This document shows, piece after piece, positions 11,219-23,840 of a DNA stretch of 64,000 nucleotides. Every line of letters starts with the position of its first letter. Within the stretch, counting starts at the first letter, position 1. The stretch covers positions 18,712,296 to 18,776,295 of the forward strand of contig JARWIR010000024.1 of NCBI GenBank assembly GCA_029959085.1, in the 5' to 3' direction. The translations under genes and the position numbers were made by a program. The notes beneath the pieces were generated by a model. That model was not told where the DNA came from and made no database searches. It saw only the letters and a list, made by a program, of their open reading frames with translations. This DNA comes from Nemophila menziesii (taxonomy: Eukaryota > Streptophyta > Magnoliopsida > Boraginales > Hydrophyllaceae).

Positions 11219-14147
11219 ATGCTCTCAAATCCTAAGAGGTTAATTAGAGCTAGAAATAAAAAATAAAGTGAAGAAAGAGAAGCAAGAGAAAAGGATGAAA
11301 GGGAAAGAGCAATGGAAAATTTGAATATTCATAACATTGAAGATCCCGAAATAGAGTTGGGTGAACAAGGCAACCTGAGAGTGCCACCAGTTATCCATAA
11401 TCATCTGATTCTCAACAATCAACAAAATCCTCCACCTGGAGGACAAGCTCAACTCTCAAGTCTATCAAGTTCCATGGTACGTACAAGGTCCTAAAAGAAT
11501 TCCATACCGTGCTCCTGCTTTAGGTATTGGTCCTCCAGATATTAATGTCGCAAGATATAGACCTGGTCTGGGAATGTTAACTCAATTCGAGACTTCGGAA
11601 ACTTTCGTGGAGTGGCTGGAGAAGATCCAATCCGTGCAGTACAGATATGTATGCAAATATGTGATGCGTATACAACGCAAGGCGTAACAAGAGAATAAAT
11701 GTATTATGCAAATTTCAGATTTTTCGTGATAGACGCAGCAAGTATATGGCATGATTCACAAGAACCAGGATCAATCAATATTTGGGATGAGCTACAAACA
11801 TCGTTCTTTGATCGTTATTATCTGAGTAACATGAGACTAGATGCACATGTTGCTTTAACATCATTTTAAAAAGAACAAGATGAATCCTTGGGTAAGTGTT
11901 GGACAAGATTCCAGTTATGCTTAAGAAGAGTTCCCGGTCATGGCCTTACAGAACCACAACAAATGTCAATATTCAATAAGGGCCTTGAAGGACGATCAAG
12001 AAAAGATTTCGACTTGCTTTGTGGTGTTATACAGGTAACTCCAGCGAATGCTAAGATTATTTTGAATAGAACGGTGAAGAATGAGAAAGGTTGGACTACC
12101 GTTAGAACACCTATCCAAGGTGGAGGTGCTAAATAAAGTAGTGCTCGAATCGATGAGAAGTTATCTTCATTAGAGAATAAATTGAAAAATACACTTGAGC
12201 AACAATTGAAACAGCTTACCTTAGCTGTTAAAGAAGGTTTTTCGGGTAGAAGAGCAGATGTTAATGTTACACAGGATATATATAGGTGTTCTAACTGTGG
12301 TGTACAAGATCATGATTGAGAGCATTGTCAAAGCAATCCAGAATCGTGATGTTTGTTTTCAACCGAGGGAACTATAATTCAGGTGGTCAAGATTATCAAC
12401 CAAATAGAAACCCTCTGGGTTTCCAATATTCGAATCCAAGTGTGGTCGCTAACCCTACATACGCGTATCAACCGCGTCCCTAAGGTAATAACTATCAACC
12501 AAGATCACAAAATAACTACCAAGGGGGACAAGGTTATGGAAATCAAGCTCAAAGACAACCTCCTCAAGACACCTATACCGATACGATGATACAGAAAACT
12601 CTACCTGCTCAACCTCAAGAAGGCGCGTTAAACATTGAACAAAACTTACAGACATCAATCAACCTTCAAACGAAAGCATACTAAAAGATCAACAATCTTC
12701 AGCAGCAGCAATTACAATGTTAGAAAATCAGATGGCTCAGATGGCGAAACAGTTAAATCAGCGTCCACAAGGATTACCCAATGATACAGAGGCTCCTCCC
12801 CAATACGAAGATTGTAACGCTATCTCGCTCAGAAGTGGTAAGAAGCTCCCACCGCCACCTTTTCCAGTTATGAAATAAAAAGAAACAACTGTGAAAATAA
12901 AAACGGTGGAGGATATAGTTGAGAAATAAGAGGAACCGGTTATGGTTGAGAATGTAGGTGAGGAAGTAGTTGATGATGTGAGTGAATAAGTGGTTGAAGA
13001 GCGTGTTAAGACTACAAAGAAAAAATCGAAGAAGAAAGATGTGGTAGTGGAAGCAACCTGTCCTCCTCCACCTTTCCCCTCAAGAGTTCAGAAGAAAGGA
13101 GACATGGCTGAATATCAGAGATTCATGAATATGGTGAGTAAGCTCAACATTAATATGCCTTTATTAGAAGCTATCAAGGGTGTACCAAAATATTCAAAAT
13201 TCTTAAAAAGAGCTATCACCAACAAACGCAAATATCTCGAGAATGAAATAATAGGATTGCCAAAAGAATGTAGTGCAATATGCCAGAGTAAGTTGCCACC
13301 TAAATTACTCGATCCTGGGAGTTTTACTATTCCTATTTCTATTGGTGGTGAGTGGCAAGAAAAGCTTTGTGTGATTTGGGTGCGAGTATCAAACTCATTG
13401 TTAGATCAATTTTTGAGAAGTTGAAGATAGGGAACGCAAGACCAACCTCTATGGTCTTGCAAATGGCTGATAGATCCCTCGCGCATCCAGAGGGAAGAGT
13501 AGAAGATGTCCTCGACAAGGTAGGTACTTTAGTTTTTCTGGTTGATTTTGTTATACTTGACTATGACGCAGATAGGAATGTCCCTATCATTTTGGGAATA
13601 CCATTCCTAGCCACGGAGCGTACTATTATTGTTGAGAATGAAGAATTAATCATGCATATCCAAGACGAGGAGGTAAAGTTCAATGTGTTTAGGCAAATTA
13701 AGTTTCCGGATTCCAAGGAGGATTGCTTCCGGTTGGAGACCATTGAACAAGGAGAGAAAGAACCAACCAAGGTAGTGGAAATCTTAGGAATGGAGGAGAA
13801 AAAGATAAGAAAGAAACCACCTAATAAAGATCCTCTAGATCTTAAGGAAAACCCACACCTTGATCGTGCAAAGAAGAAAGGTAAGGAACGTGCCATGAAG
13901 GTTTCAAAAGAACCTAAGAAAGAAAGAAAGAAAGAAGGAGAAGATCAGAGTGGGAGATGAAGTCTCATTGAAAAGGCCTGAACCTCCTCCGAAAGCGCGT
14001 AAATCCAAGGGTTCTTGGCATAGCCTATTCACGGTCACACAGATTATCTCTAAGAAACTAGTTGGAATCAAAGCCAAGGGATGCAAATTTCGAATAGAAA
14101 ATGTTGATAACCTCACTCACTACTGGGGAGGTTATGTTAAGGAATGA
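11219..14147 (+). pseudogene. gag-protease polyprotein of element B, heavily degraded
   Basis: The start is taken at ATG 11219, which begins an Athila-like basic N-terminus. Fragments in order are the gag core (IWHDSQ region, then WTRFQLCLRR at about 11900), a CCHC knuckle whose Trp codon has become TGA (about 12290-12340), a PPFPSRVQKK block, LPPKLLDPGSFTIP, a protease with DLGAS and ILGIPF in another frame (13352-13960), and a tail ending HYWGGYVKE. There are many stops and at least two frameshifts. The central block typical of Athila gag (NINMPLLEAIKGVPKYSKF) is present here and in E but is replaced in A and C. The tail again follows the protease with no polymerase between them. Confidence 0.8.
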
Positions 14148-14161
14148 TGCAAGAGGTAACT

Positions 14162-14178
14162 CGTCGAGCTTCACGACG
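14162..14178 (+). promoter_or_regulatory. Hairpin after the gag-protease stop, element B
   Basis: CGTCG pairs with CGACG round a 7-base loop, 14 bases after the stop and before the conserved TTAAACAAAA. Compared with A and C, one pair has changed from T-A to G-C while the stem is kept. Confidence 0.5.
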
Positions 14179-14396
14179 TTAAACAAAATCCATTTCAATT
14201 GTATATTAGTTTATTGCTTTCATGTATTTTAAATTCTTGGTGTGAAATAGAGTAATTATTATTTATTTAGTGTTTAATTTTTAAGAAATGAGAAAGGTTG
14301 GTGTTTTTGATGATTACAGGAGTAAAGGTGTGGAATTTGGGGGTAGGTAGCGCGAAAAAGATTGGAAAAGTGAGGAATTGGGTGTCAAAACAAGCG

Positions 14397-14800
14397 ATAA
14401 CCGGGAATCCGGTTTCCATCGCTGTAAGACCCCAACTCTCTGACCCGTGCTGTGGAGACGCAAACACGTATTGCATCTGGATTCGCGCCATCAATGATAA
14501 CCGGGAACCCGGTTGTCAGTTGACCGGAAACCCGATTTCAAGCGCTGTAAGGCCCCAACATTCTGACCTGTGCGGTGGAGACGCAAGCCACTTGGTGCGT
14601 CTGGAGTTGCGCTCATCGACAACAACCGGGAACCCGGTTGCTAGCCGACCAGGAACCCGGTTGCTAGCTGACCGGGAATCCGGTCTCTGAGACCAATTCT
14701 CTGACCTGTGCGGTAGAGACGCAAGGTCAATGTTGCGTCCTAGGTAAAAAAAAATTGCGCGCTCGTCGACACAGATCGGGAACCCGCTTGTGCAACAGTG
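14397..14800. repeat. Palindrome array of element B
   Basis: Three to four units contain ACCGGGAACCCGGT-like fold-backs (6-bp arms, 2-base loop) alternating with a segment reading GTGCGGTGGAGACGCAAG and variants. The position between the gag-protease stop and ORF2 is the same as in A, C and E, but the palindromes are different in sequence. Two more copies of the fold-back occur at 17221-17260. Confidence 0.75.
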
Positions 14801-15446
14801 GAGGCGGTTTTGACTGTTTTTAACCTAGATTTCTTGACTTCTTTCACAAGACAGCCTCCATTCCGTTTTCTAGCTCTATACCACTCAGAAAATCATCATC
14901 AAAACATAATAAAATCATTAAGTCCTTTCCTTAAACACCACATAAACACACAATCAACTCACAATCTTTCCAAAACACTATCAAAATTGAACTTTTATCC
15001 AAGAAGCTTTCTTCATCCAAACCATAAATTGAACCATGAAACCTCTCCAAATACATCAAATAATCCGTACCCATCTCACATCTCACCTTAATCTTCTTTC
15101 TTCTACCCTCAAAATATCAAAGTTCAAAACTTTTTCTCTAGTTTTTTAATTTTAGAAGTTTTGAGTTCGGGGTGAGTTGAGGTGACTACAGGACAGATTC
15201 ATTGAGCTACTAACGCAGGAACATTCCCAAAACTAGAAACACTCTTGGTACTACACAAGAGAGAGATATTGAGATTTCAGATTCGAGTTCTAGACACAAG
15301 CTTGGAGAAGTTAAGATTACTATGAAGAGGAAAGAGAACCAAGCGAGGCTAATTCCAAAAAGCCGACCTTGGTAGACGAAGAAGAAGAGGTTGAATAAGA
15401 AATTCCTAGCGAACCCATTATAGTACAAAGATCTACACGAAGAAAG
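14801..15446 (+). other. ORF2 leader of element B
   Basis: No gene is evident. A copy of the polypurine-like motif, TTGAGTTCGGGGT, lies at 15161-15173, ahead of ORF2 as in A, C and E. An open run after it (about 15190-15440) is broken by stops and may be a decayed N-terminal extension of ORF2. Confidence 0.5.
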
Positions 15447-16433
15447 ATGATGGCCCATAAGCCAAAACGAGTTATAATTGGTTGGACTGACCAAGTTCGT
15501 GAAAGAATAGCTTATTTGAAGTTTGATGTTGAGAAAGGATTACCTTCAGGTATTATGAACAGTGAGTTTAAAGATTATGCTATTACTTTTGACAAGTTTG
15601 GGTGGAAAGAATTGAGAAAGATGAACCTCACATACATCCCTGTTTTGGTTCGTGAGTTTTATGAAGAACTTTCTTTTGCAAATAAAGAGTCAATTATTCG
15701 AAAAACATTGAAATTTCCAAACTTGACTGGTCCATGTTCATATCAAGAAGCACTTAACGATTCATATTTCGGATGGAAATCTCTTTGGGGCAAAGTAATG
15801 ATTAATGGGAGACTTCTCATCCCAAATGGAGAAAGATATGTTGGCCAGGTTTACAGTAGTAGTTTATTACCTTGTGCGAAGGTATGGTCCCGTTTCATAG
15901 TCCCTACCTTCTTTGGCACTGGTCACACCTCCAAGTTGAAAAAGGAACATATTATGTTTATAAAGCATGTGATCGAAAATACAGAAATTGATGTTGCCCG
16001 TGTTATTTATGACACCATCATGGAATTCGAGAAATCCCCGATTGTTCTAAAAATCCTCAAATTCCCATGCATCATAACTGCATTGTGTTTAGATGCAAAA
16101 ATACCATGCAAGAGAGAAGATGTTGAGCCTACAGAAAAAGGGGAAGACATGACATTAAAATCGATTGAGAATGCCCATGATGAAGCGACACAAGAAATGA
16201 GGAGTCCTAGACTCCCTCCACGCAAGAAGAAGGTAGTTTCCGAGGATCGAATACAAGTTTTAGAGGAGAAGCAAGATGCGATGATTGCTACCTTAGGAAA
16301 ATTTACAAAAGAGTTGGAGCTTCTGCACAACATGCTGATTCGGGGGACTAATATACTACATGCCATCTATTCATTCCTCACGAAAGGGGCCCAACCTGAA
16401 TGCAACACTGAAAACCAGCCTCGTGCTGGTTAA
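15447..16433 (+). CDS. ORF2 of element B (putative plant transposon protein-like), intact
   Basis: This open frame of 328 codons starts at a double ATG. It is homologous in layout to ORF2 of C: FGWKELRKMNLTYIPVLVREF aligns with the GWSSF...LVLEFY block, KVWSRFIVPTFFGTGHTSKL with the RIWHNFLIPN block, and DVARVIYD with DVAQLIYE. A basic PPRKKKVV stretch and a C-terminal coiled coil (about residues 265-300) follow. It has no recognisable catalytic motif. The family is the plant 'putative plant transposon protein' domain as I recall it. It stays open although the gag-protease frame next to it is in ruins. The role could be particle- or envelope-related, but nothing in the sequence proves that. 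Confidence 0.7.
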   Translation: MMAHKPKRVIIGWTDQVRERIAYLKFDVEKGLPSGIMNSEFKDYAITFDKFGWKELRKMNLTYIPVLVREFYEELSFANKESIIRKTLKFPNLTGPCSYQEALNDSYFGWKSLWGKVMINGRLLIPNGERYVGQVYSSSLLPCAKVWSRFIVPTFFGTGHTSKLKKEHIMFIKHVIENTEIDVARVIYDTIMEFEKSPIVLKILKFPCIITALCLDAKIPCKREDVEPTEKGEDMTLKSIENAHDEATQEMRSPRLPPRKKKVVSEDRIQVLEEKQDAMIATLGKFTKELELLHNMLIRGTNILHAIYSFLTKGAQPECNTENQPRAG

Positions 16434-17859
16434 GATACGTTTTCCTAACCTTATCATTTAGTAGTGTATATTATTTTATTTGCTTTATCGAGTCTTTTCG
16501 AGTCGTGGGGGACACGACTCGTTTTTGAGTTTGGGGTGGGTTCGTTGCCTCATCCCAATTTTATGCGTTATTTGTTTTATTTGCTTTCAATAAAATTAAT
16601 TAGGGGTTGCGTTTGACTGTAGAAAATTTTAAATTTCCCATTAAGCATACTATTGATAAATCTATGATAGTAAATAGTGGACCTTAAGAGTTAGTATAAA
16701 ACGCACCTTAATTGCATGCAAACATAGTTAATTGATAGGAAGAATTGATGAACAATGCAAAAGAAGTAAACTTTTACTTAAGGAAAATGTTGGTTTGTAG
16801 AATGTGAGATCCGAATTAGTAGAGAACCCATTTAGGTTTGAACTAGAGGCAAGCTATGTAACTAGGAAAATGATAGAGGTAGTTCTTTGTTAGCCATTTG
16901 AGACTTTTTAGCCTTCTATCCCATGAATTAATTATATCCTTCTTAGCCCAATTTTGAGCCTTAAAGCCTTTCTTTTGTCGCCACGATATCAGCCCATATC
17001 CCCTTAGTTGATTAGGCATTTCCATATGACCCGTACTTGAATCACGATCCTGAGACCTGTCTCAAGCTTGAGTTTGGGGTGGTGGGTTCCATCAATGGGA
17101 AATTACATTGGGAGGGAATTGTATGTGTTTGTATTTGGCACAATTGCTGATGATATATTAATTGTAACCCTTTGTTGGGATTGAAAAAAAATAAAAAAAT
17201 AAAGTTGTCAAAACAGTAGACAACCAGGAACCCGGTCATCACTAACCGGGAACCTGGTTACCGACTGTACAAAAAAAAGAATAAAGTGACCGGCAAAGTG
17301 GAATTTTCTTGAAATCATCGTACTTATTGGGTTAATATGGGGACCCTAAATTAGTGCATCAAATGGGTTGAGTGAGAACAACATTTGAGTGTAAACTCAA
17401 GCTCTTGGACACTTGTTGATGGTAAGTGAGGAGAGAGCCAAAAGCTAACTTCAAATTCACCAAATTTACATACCACACCGTCCCTAAGCCTACGCTAAAA
17501 CTGTAATGTCCTTATGATTCCTAGGTGCATAGTGAGTTTATGATTCAGCTAAGAGGGAGTATGCTAAGTGGAGCGTTCAAAGCGAGTGAGGATCAATGAA
17601 CACCCTATAGCCATCATATGGAGATAAGTACAAGCGTAACCTTCTAGCATTGTGAAGTTAATTTTAAGATTGATATTATTTGTGTTTGATTTTTGCATGA
17701 TAGGTGTATGTGTATATTAGTTCCTAAGTCTTACTATATGAGATTTGTTTTAAGTTGTGCTTTGGGTGTTATTTACTAGATTCTACATGTCTGCATTCAC
17801 CTTAGACCTTTGTTTTTATTTTACTTTGTCGGGACGACAAAGGTTTGAGTTTGGGGTAT
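16434..17859 (+). other. Non-coding 3' part of element B with polypurine tract
   Basis: There is no convincing ORF. TTGAGTTTGGGGT occurs at 16525-16537 just after ORF2, at 17068-17080, and at 17845-17857 as the tract next to the 3' LTR. A CCGGCAAAG copy lies at about 17291-17299. Its counterpart arm is degraded to CTTTGTTGG. Confidence 0.7.
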
Positions 17860-19309
17860 TGATGTCTCCCTTTTTGTTCTAATTAAATGCCCTTAGGAGA
17901 CATCTTTTTAGGTGAATATTTGACTTATCTGATAGAATTTTAGGTTTATTTCGTTATATTTCATTTTCTCTCCTTGAATTTATAATATTTCCTTTATAGA
18001 GATTTTGGTACGTTAATTCGTTTGTTTTAGTGTGAAAAGTTCTTAGGTCCATGGATGCTAGGGAGCACCAATACAAGGAGAAGAATCGAGAATTAAAGTC
18101 CTAGATCGAGTGAAGAAGTCAAAGGCGAGAAAAGATTTCTCGAAGAATTGACTAGGAAAGCTGCAAATCTGGAAGGATGTTACAAATTTCTGATTTCAAG
18201 CCACTTAGACATGGACTCGACCTATGGGTCGTGAAATAAAGATTTTTCCTTAATGAGTTAGGAAGATTTAGCAACTGGAATGAGTTAATTTGGAGTTGAT
18301 TTTATAAAGTTACAGCCATTTTACTAAGGGCTGCACATTAGTTACAGGATTTTAATTAAAAGAATGAATTTGGGCTTTTTAATATTTCACTTATTATTCT
18401 TTTGGAAAAGCCCAATCCTTTTTCTCTCTTATAAATAGGACTTTAGACCTTTATTTTACAGAGAATTCATTCGACACTTAATTTAGAGAGCTAAAGTCAA
18501 GAGCAGATGGCAGAAGAATGAGCTAAATGTGAAAAATCTTCATTCTTCCACCAAAAGTCAATTCCAACGCCCCAATTTGGTTCTTTTCATTTATTTCTGT
18601 AATTGAACATGAACACATTTATTTTATTTTCAGTTTTTAATTCAGAATCGCTACATGGGTTGAACCCAATTCTATTTAATTGATGTTTTTCTAATTTGGG
18701 ATTTAAGTATTTAAATTGGATTTAATATTGTGTGTTGAATATTACTTTAATTTCAATTATTATCTTTGACGTCATGAACCAAAGGTAGTTTAAAGTATTT
18801 AGGCTATTCACTATGGTTGCGTAGTGATCACCTTGATGGGGGGTTTAAATACAGACCTAGGTAATAGTCGCTGGTATTCGCCAATGACCTTGACGAGCTT
18901 GACTAACCATGCAGCCAATGAGGTAAGAGACTTAACCATTCGAAAGTGGTTGTAATCACCCTGACGGGGTTTATAATACCGTAGGAGAGCTTCTAAGTCC
19001 ACCCTGATGGGTGTTAGGAGACATTAGAGTCCCGACTAGCACAATAATATTAATTCGTCCCTTAACAGAAAGCATTAATTAGATAGGTTAGGTGAAACCC
19101 TTGCGAAACTCAAGTACTTCTTCTCTTCTTGTGTCCAACTCATTTACTTGCATTATTTTCATTTCAGTTTAATTAATTTAGCATTTACTTTATTTGCTTC
19201 TTAGTTTTAGAAAACCAAAACAAAAACTATATCATTCACTTTTCCGTACTTGCAATTATTCTACTATTTTATTCATACCTGGGTTGTACCTATTCCGTCC
19301 ATGCGAACG
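17860..19309 (+). repeat. 3' LTR of element B, first part
   Basis: It starts TGATGTCTCCC after the polypurine tract, has a TATA box at 18430-18437, and is cut at 19309 by element C. The sequence before the break (CCGTCC..GAACG) continues after C at 29070. Confidence 0.82.
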
Positions 19310-20843
19310 TGATGTCTCCTCATTTGTGATAGATTTATGTTAGGATGAGACATCATTTTTAGTGTTTTAGAAGTCATAAATGTCGATTTTCTTGAGTTTT
19401 AGTGCACTTTCCTATTTTGAGTCTTGATTTAGTAAAATAATATTTTTAGAGCATATTGGGTTTAATTGTTTATTTAGTGTGTAGCTTTAAAGATAATTAT
19501 GGAGCTTAATTAGAGTCCAAGTCAAAGACTACAAGATATGGTAAAGAGATATGCATGGTAATTGGAGATAGAAGGAAACTGAGTTTAAATAGGAAAAGGA
19601 AAAGCTGCCTAAATCTGGGATTCTGCATACACGTCCAAAGATAGGCGTTTTTACCTAAGAAATAGGCCGAATTTGATGATTTCCTTCTGTATGGTCTAGA
19701 TAATTCTGTTACGATTCTTTTGGTATCTTATGGAGCTCAATCCGACCAATAACGAAGGAGATACACTCAAAATAGTCCAGCAGTGTTTATCTTTATTTCC
19801 ATACGAATTTGAGTTGGGCTAGAAGTCCAAGGCTTTATCTCTTCCTCAAGAAAACGATTTAGGTCTTCTAAACACCTATAAATACACCCTTATATCACTT
19901 GTAAATCATCCTTGCCTCATAGTAATTAGTTCTTAAGGTTTTATTCTTCCAGTTTATTGTAGAGAGCAAGATGATGTCTTTTCTAATTTCTTTTAGTTTA
20001 TTTCCATCAGGTATGAACTAAACCTCCCATAGCTTGGGTTTTGCATATGTATAATCTATGAATTCTAATTCTTCTATCTAATTTTCTTTGGGAATTATAT
20101 GTTTTAATCTGATATTAGCTTCTTACTTTATATTTGTTTATGTGTTTTGATTAATTGTCTTTCCTAGAACTGATCACTTTAGGATTGTTTTAATAGTAGT
20201 TAGATGGTCTCCTTGACAGGGTGTTTAACTATTGAACCACTACATAATGTCTAGTGTCGATAGCAGTTCTGACAAAACATACTTCTAACTAGATAGTCAT
20301 TAGGGTTTGTTTTAATCACCGTATCACCAAGATTGCAGTATTTGCTTAGGGCCTTAGTGGCGTTTGATAACCCTATTTAAAATCACTTTTTGGTTGTGAC
20401 GTAGCCCCCTTAGTCGCTCTCAAGGTCTAAGCTTGGGGAATTTAGAATCCTGACTAAGTATTACCAAAAGCTAATATTCTCCCTTATGAACTAGATCTAT
20501 AGATAGGATTAGAAGGATTAGTGCATACTAGCAAAACCTGAGCTATACTTCTCATCTCATATTCTTATCTTTTACTTTATTGTCTTTATTTACCTAGTTC
20601 TAATTAGTTTTAATTCTTAAATCTCGAATTCTATCTGCTTTTTTCTGTCTTCTAATTATTTACTTTTACTCGTTATTTCTGCTCACGCGATTAACACACT
20701 TAAGTCCCTGAGAACGAACTCTACTTATCATTAAAACTTGCATACGTCCTGTAATACTTGCAGTACTGTGCCTGTCTAGGGTGAGAGTGCGTAGTTTTCC
20801 ATACTTATTTTGTCTTAATTTTATCACACCCTAGGCGACACAA
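19310..20843 (+). repeat. 5' LTR of element C
   Basis: It runs from TGATGTCTCC to CACAA (CACCA in the other copy). The TATA-like box CTATAAATA lies at 19876-19884. A polypurine-ready junction and the target duplication fix both ends. Confidence 0.93.
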
Positions 20844-20849
20844 AGTTTT

Positions 20850-20868
20850 TGGCGCCGCTGCCGGGGAC
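20850..20868 (+). other. Primer binding site of element C
   Basis: TGGCGCCGCTGCCGGGGAC is identical to the site in A and of the tRNA-Asp type. It starts six bases after the LTR end. Confidence 0.82.
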
Positions 20869-21008
20869 TTGTGTCTCGTTAGCGTGTGGGTTATCTATTT
20901 CGAGTTTTAGTCTTTAATTAGTTTTTATTTTCAGTTTTTAGTTTAGTTTAGTTTTTATTTTTCCAGATTTACGCTTGTGGTTTGCTTTAGTATTTTTCAG
21001 GTTTCACA

Positions 21009-23830
21009 GTGTTTAATTCTTGGCCTCCTTTATCGGAGCCTGAGAGGAGCTTCAGACCTTACAACAAACGAGTTCGTGAGGAAAGAGCCTTGAGAAGAGT
21101 TATGGCATCCCAACTAAATCCACCAGTGGGAGGAGGTCAACAAGATCCTCCCCTTGGTCAACAAGATCCACCACTGGGTGGACTACAGCAAGATCCACCA
21201 CCTGGTGTACAAATACCAGCAGGAGGAGGTAATGGGCAAAATCAACAGAACCGAGTTGAACAAGATCTACCTGGCCTTAATGTACCATTCCATGTTCAAC
21301 CAATTGGTTACCGCCCTCCTGAGATTCCGAATATCAAATTCAGACCCGATCTATGCTCAGTCAATTTCAAAGTTTCGGACTCTATACTGGTACTGCGATT
21401 CAAGATCCGTTAAAAGCGATTCAGAAGTTCATGCAGATTTGTGATGCCTACATTACTCCTGGTATTACACGCGAGCAACTGTATTGTCATATGTTTTCGT
21501 TTTTCTTGACCGGAAGAGCTAGCGATTGGCTAGAAAGACAACCACATGGAACCATTCACTCTTGGAGAGAACTTCAAGCCGCGTTCTTTAACCGATTTTA
21601 TCCGAAGAGCATGAGACTTAAAGATCAAACCGAGCTTGCTAGATTTTGCCAAGAAGATGGAGAAACAGTGGGAGAAGCATGGACAAGATTTCAACAAAAA
21701 TTAACTAGATGTCCTCTCCATGGTTATACACCTGCTCTACAACTTGCTATGTTCTACGAAGGTCTTAATGATAAAGGTAGAGAGAAGGTGGATAACATTG
21801 GAAAGGGTAATTTTGTGTCCATGAATCACAATGAAGCTTCCGAGGTTTTAGAGAATATTATGGAACAAGAAAGAAGTTGGCCTTCTACGCGAGCCAAAAC
21901 CAGAGGAACGCTTCGTTTAGATGCAGAAACTGCGAACTCAGCTCAGATATCCCCGTTAGAACATCAAATCAAGGAGCTGAAGTTAGCAATGGAAAAGAAT
22001 TTAGCCGCTACAAAGGTAGTACAAGAAGCACAAGGCTGTCAACAATGTGGAGTTAACGATCATGCATGGGAAGAGTGCGAAACAAATCCGCAATCTGTTT
22101 ACTTCATATCCAACCGATGGGGCAACCGCAACCATCCGGGTATGCAGTATTCAAATCCACAAGGGGCCGCAAATCCTGGTCAATATCAACCGCGACCCCA
22201 GAACAACTCTTACCAACAGAGAGGTCAGTACCAAAATTAATATCAGAATAGACCTGCTCCTCCACAACAACCTGCTCAAGACGCCTATACCGATTCCTTA
22301 GATCAGAAAGCTTTACCTCAGTATCCGCAAGAAGGATCTATGGACAATACACAGATAGTACAAGCTCTAGACCGTTTGAACACAACTATTAATGCTCAAG
22401 AAGAGAAGGTCAGAGGACACGATGCCATACTTCAGATGCTAACTACTCAAGTAACACAGTTGAACAAAGCGTTAACAAGTGTTGTAGAACAAAAGGAAGT
22501 GAAAGCAATCGAAGGAGGTGAAAACAAGGATGAGTTCGAAGCTTGCAAGGCTATATGCCTTGAGATTGATGAAACAAAAGAGGAAGCACCACATGCTGCC
22601 ATTAGTGCCGTGGAAGTTCCCAGTATTGAAGAAGAACCAACCGAGTCTAGCCCCGAGGAATCTGACTGCTTAGAAGTTTATGTGGAGAACGATCAAGAGA
22701 AGGACGAGTTCATAGAGTTACTGAGGAAGATACAAGATGAAATTCGATCGGTTAGGGAGTATGCAGCTGAGTTGGCTAAAGAGGAAGAAGCCTCAAAAGA
22801 GGAATCAAAAGATGAAGTGGCACCTGCTGTGCTAGAAGAGAAAGAAAAAGAGAGGGTGGAATCGCCACCTATTGTTCAACCAGTGTTATCAACTATTCCT
22901 GATACAAATCCTAAGGATGACACTGTTCTCAAGACATTTGTAGAGGCGTACCAACCTAAAAATATCAATGCCCAAATGCTTGAGATTGCGAAGAGAGGAC
23001 TTACACCGCCACAAGTTTATACGCAAATTGTTCCTGAGAAAGAGGCGAGTGTAGAGATCCCAAGAGAGAACCTGAGGGTTTCGAGAAGAAGTGAAAGAGA
23101 GCTGCCAACAAAGCTTAAAGATCCGGGAAGTTTCAACCTTCCTATTCAATTACATGGTATGCTCAAGGTGAAAGCTATGTACGATGTGGGTTCTGGTGTG
23201 AATCTTATGCCTAAGTCCGTGTTCGAGAGGCTTGGACTTCAGAAATCAGAGAAAACTCCAGTGAAGTTGCAGTTTGCTGACAACTCAGTTAAAAGGACAT
23301 GGGGAACAGTGGAGGACGTCTTAGTCCGTGCAGGTAATATCGCCATCCCTACTGACTTTGTTATTCTTGAGTTTGATGCAGATAAGCAGGTTCCAATCAT
23401 ACTTGGACGGCCTTTCATGGCCACAAGTCAAAGTGTGATCAACTTCCAAGATGGGACCATCACCCTTCATGCTAAGAATGTATCCGAGACCTTCTATGTC
23501 TTGGGTAAGAAACCGAGGAAGTTGGATCCCACCGTGCCTATCATCCACAGCCTTTCACATCACAAAGTCCCTCCCGAGGAGATCCACTTAAAGCCTGTGG
23601 ATACTGAGCCAAACATTGAGTTTGGGGTTGGCCATGAAGTCCTATGGAAAGCCCACAAACGCGAGAACAGGCCACGAAGTTTCAAAGATTCGTGGATGGG
23701 ACCGTTCATTGTCACTAAGGTTGTTTCAGCCAAGGTGATAGAAATTCGCCCCAAAACTGGGGTCAAGCGCAGATTAGTTGACGTTCATAGCCTTACTCGT
23801 TGTTGGGGAGGCTATATTCGCAAATCTTGA
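21009..23830 (+). pseudogene. gag-protease polyprotein of element C, with integrase-C-like tail
   Basis: It is nearly identical in sequence to the A copy but broken elsewhere: a 4-bp deletion at 21350/21351 shifts the frame, and TAA at 22238-22240 replaces a Gln codon. The gag core follows the shift, the CCHC knuckle is at 22037-22078, the acidic linker at about 22500-22860, the protease DVGSG at 23183-23197 and ILGRPF at about 23400. The tail ends CWGGYIRKS at 23827. The codon at 21009 is GTG, as in A; the first ATG is 21102. Because A and C carry different lesions, a recent common source with an open gag-protease frame is likely. Confidence 0.85.
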
Positions 23831-23840
23831 CAGAGGTAAC

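Noticed and set aside
14267..14690. Open runs across the palindrome array of element B
   Set aside because: They are repeat-driven frames with no homologue in the other elements.
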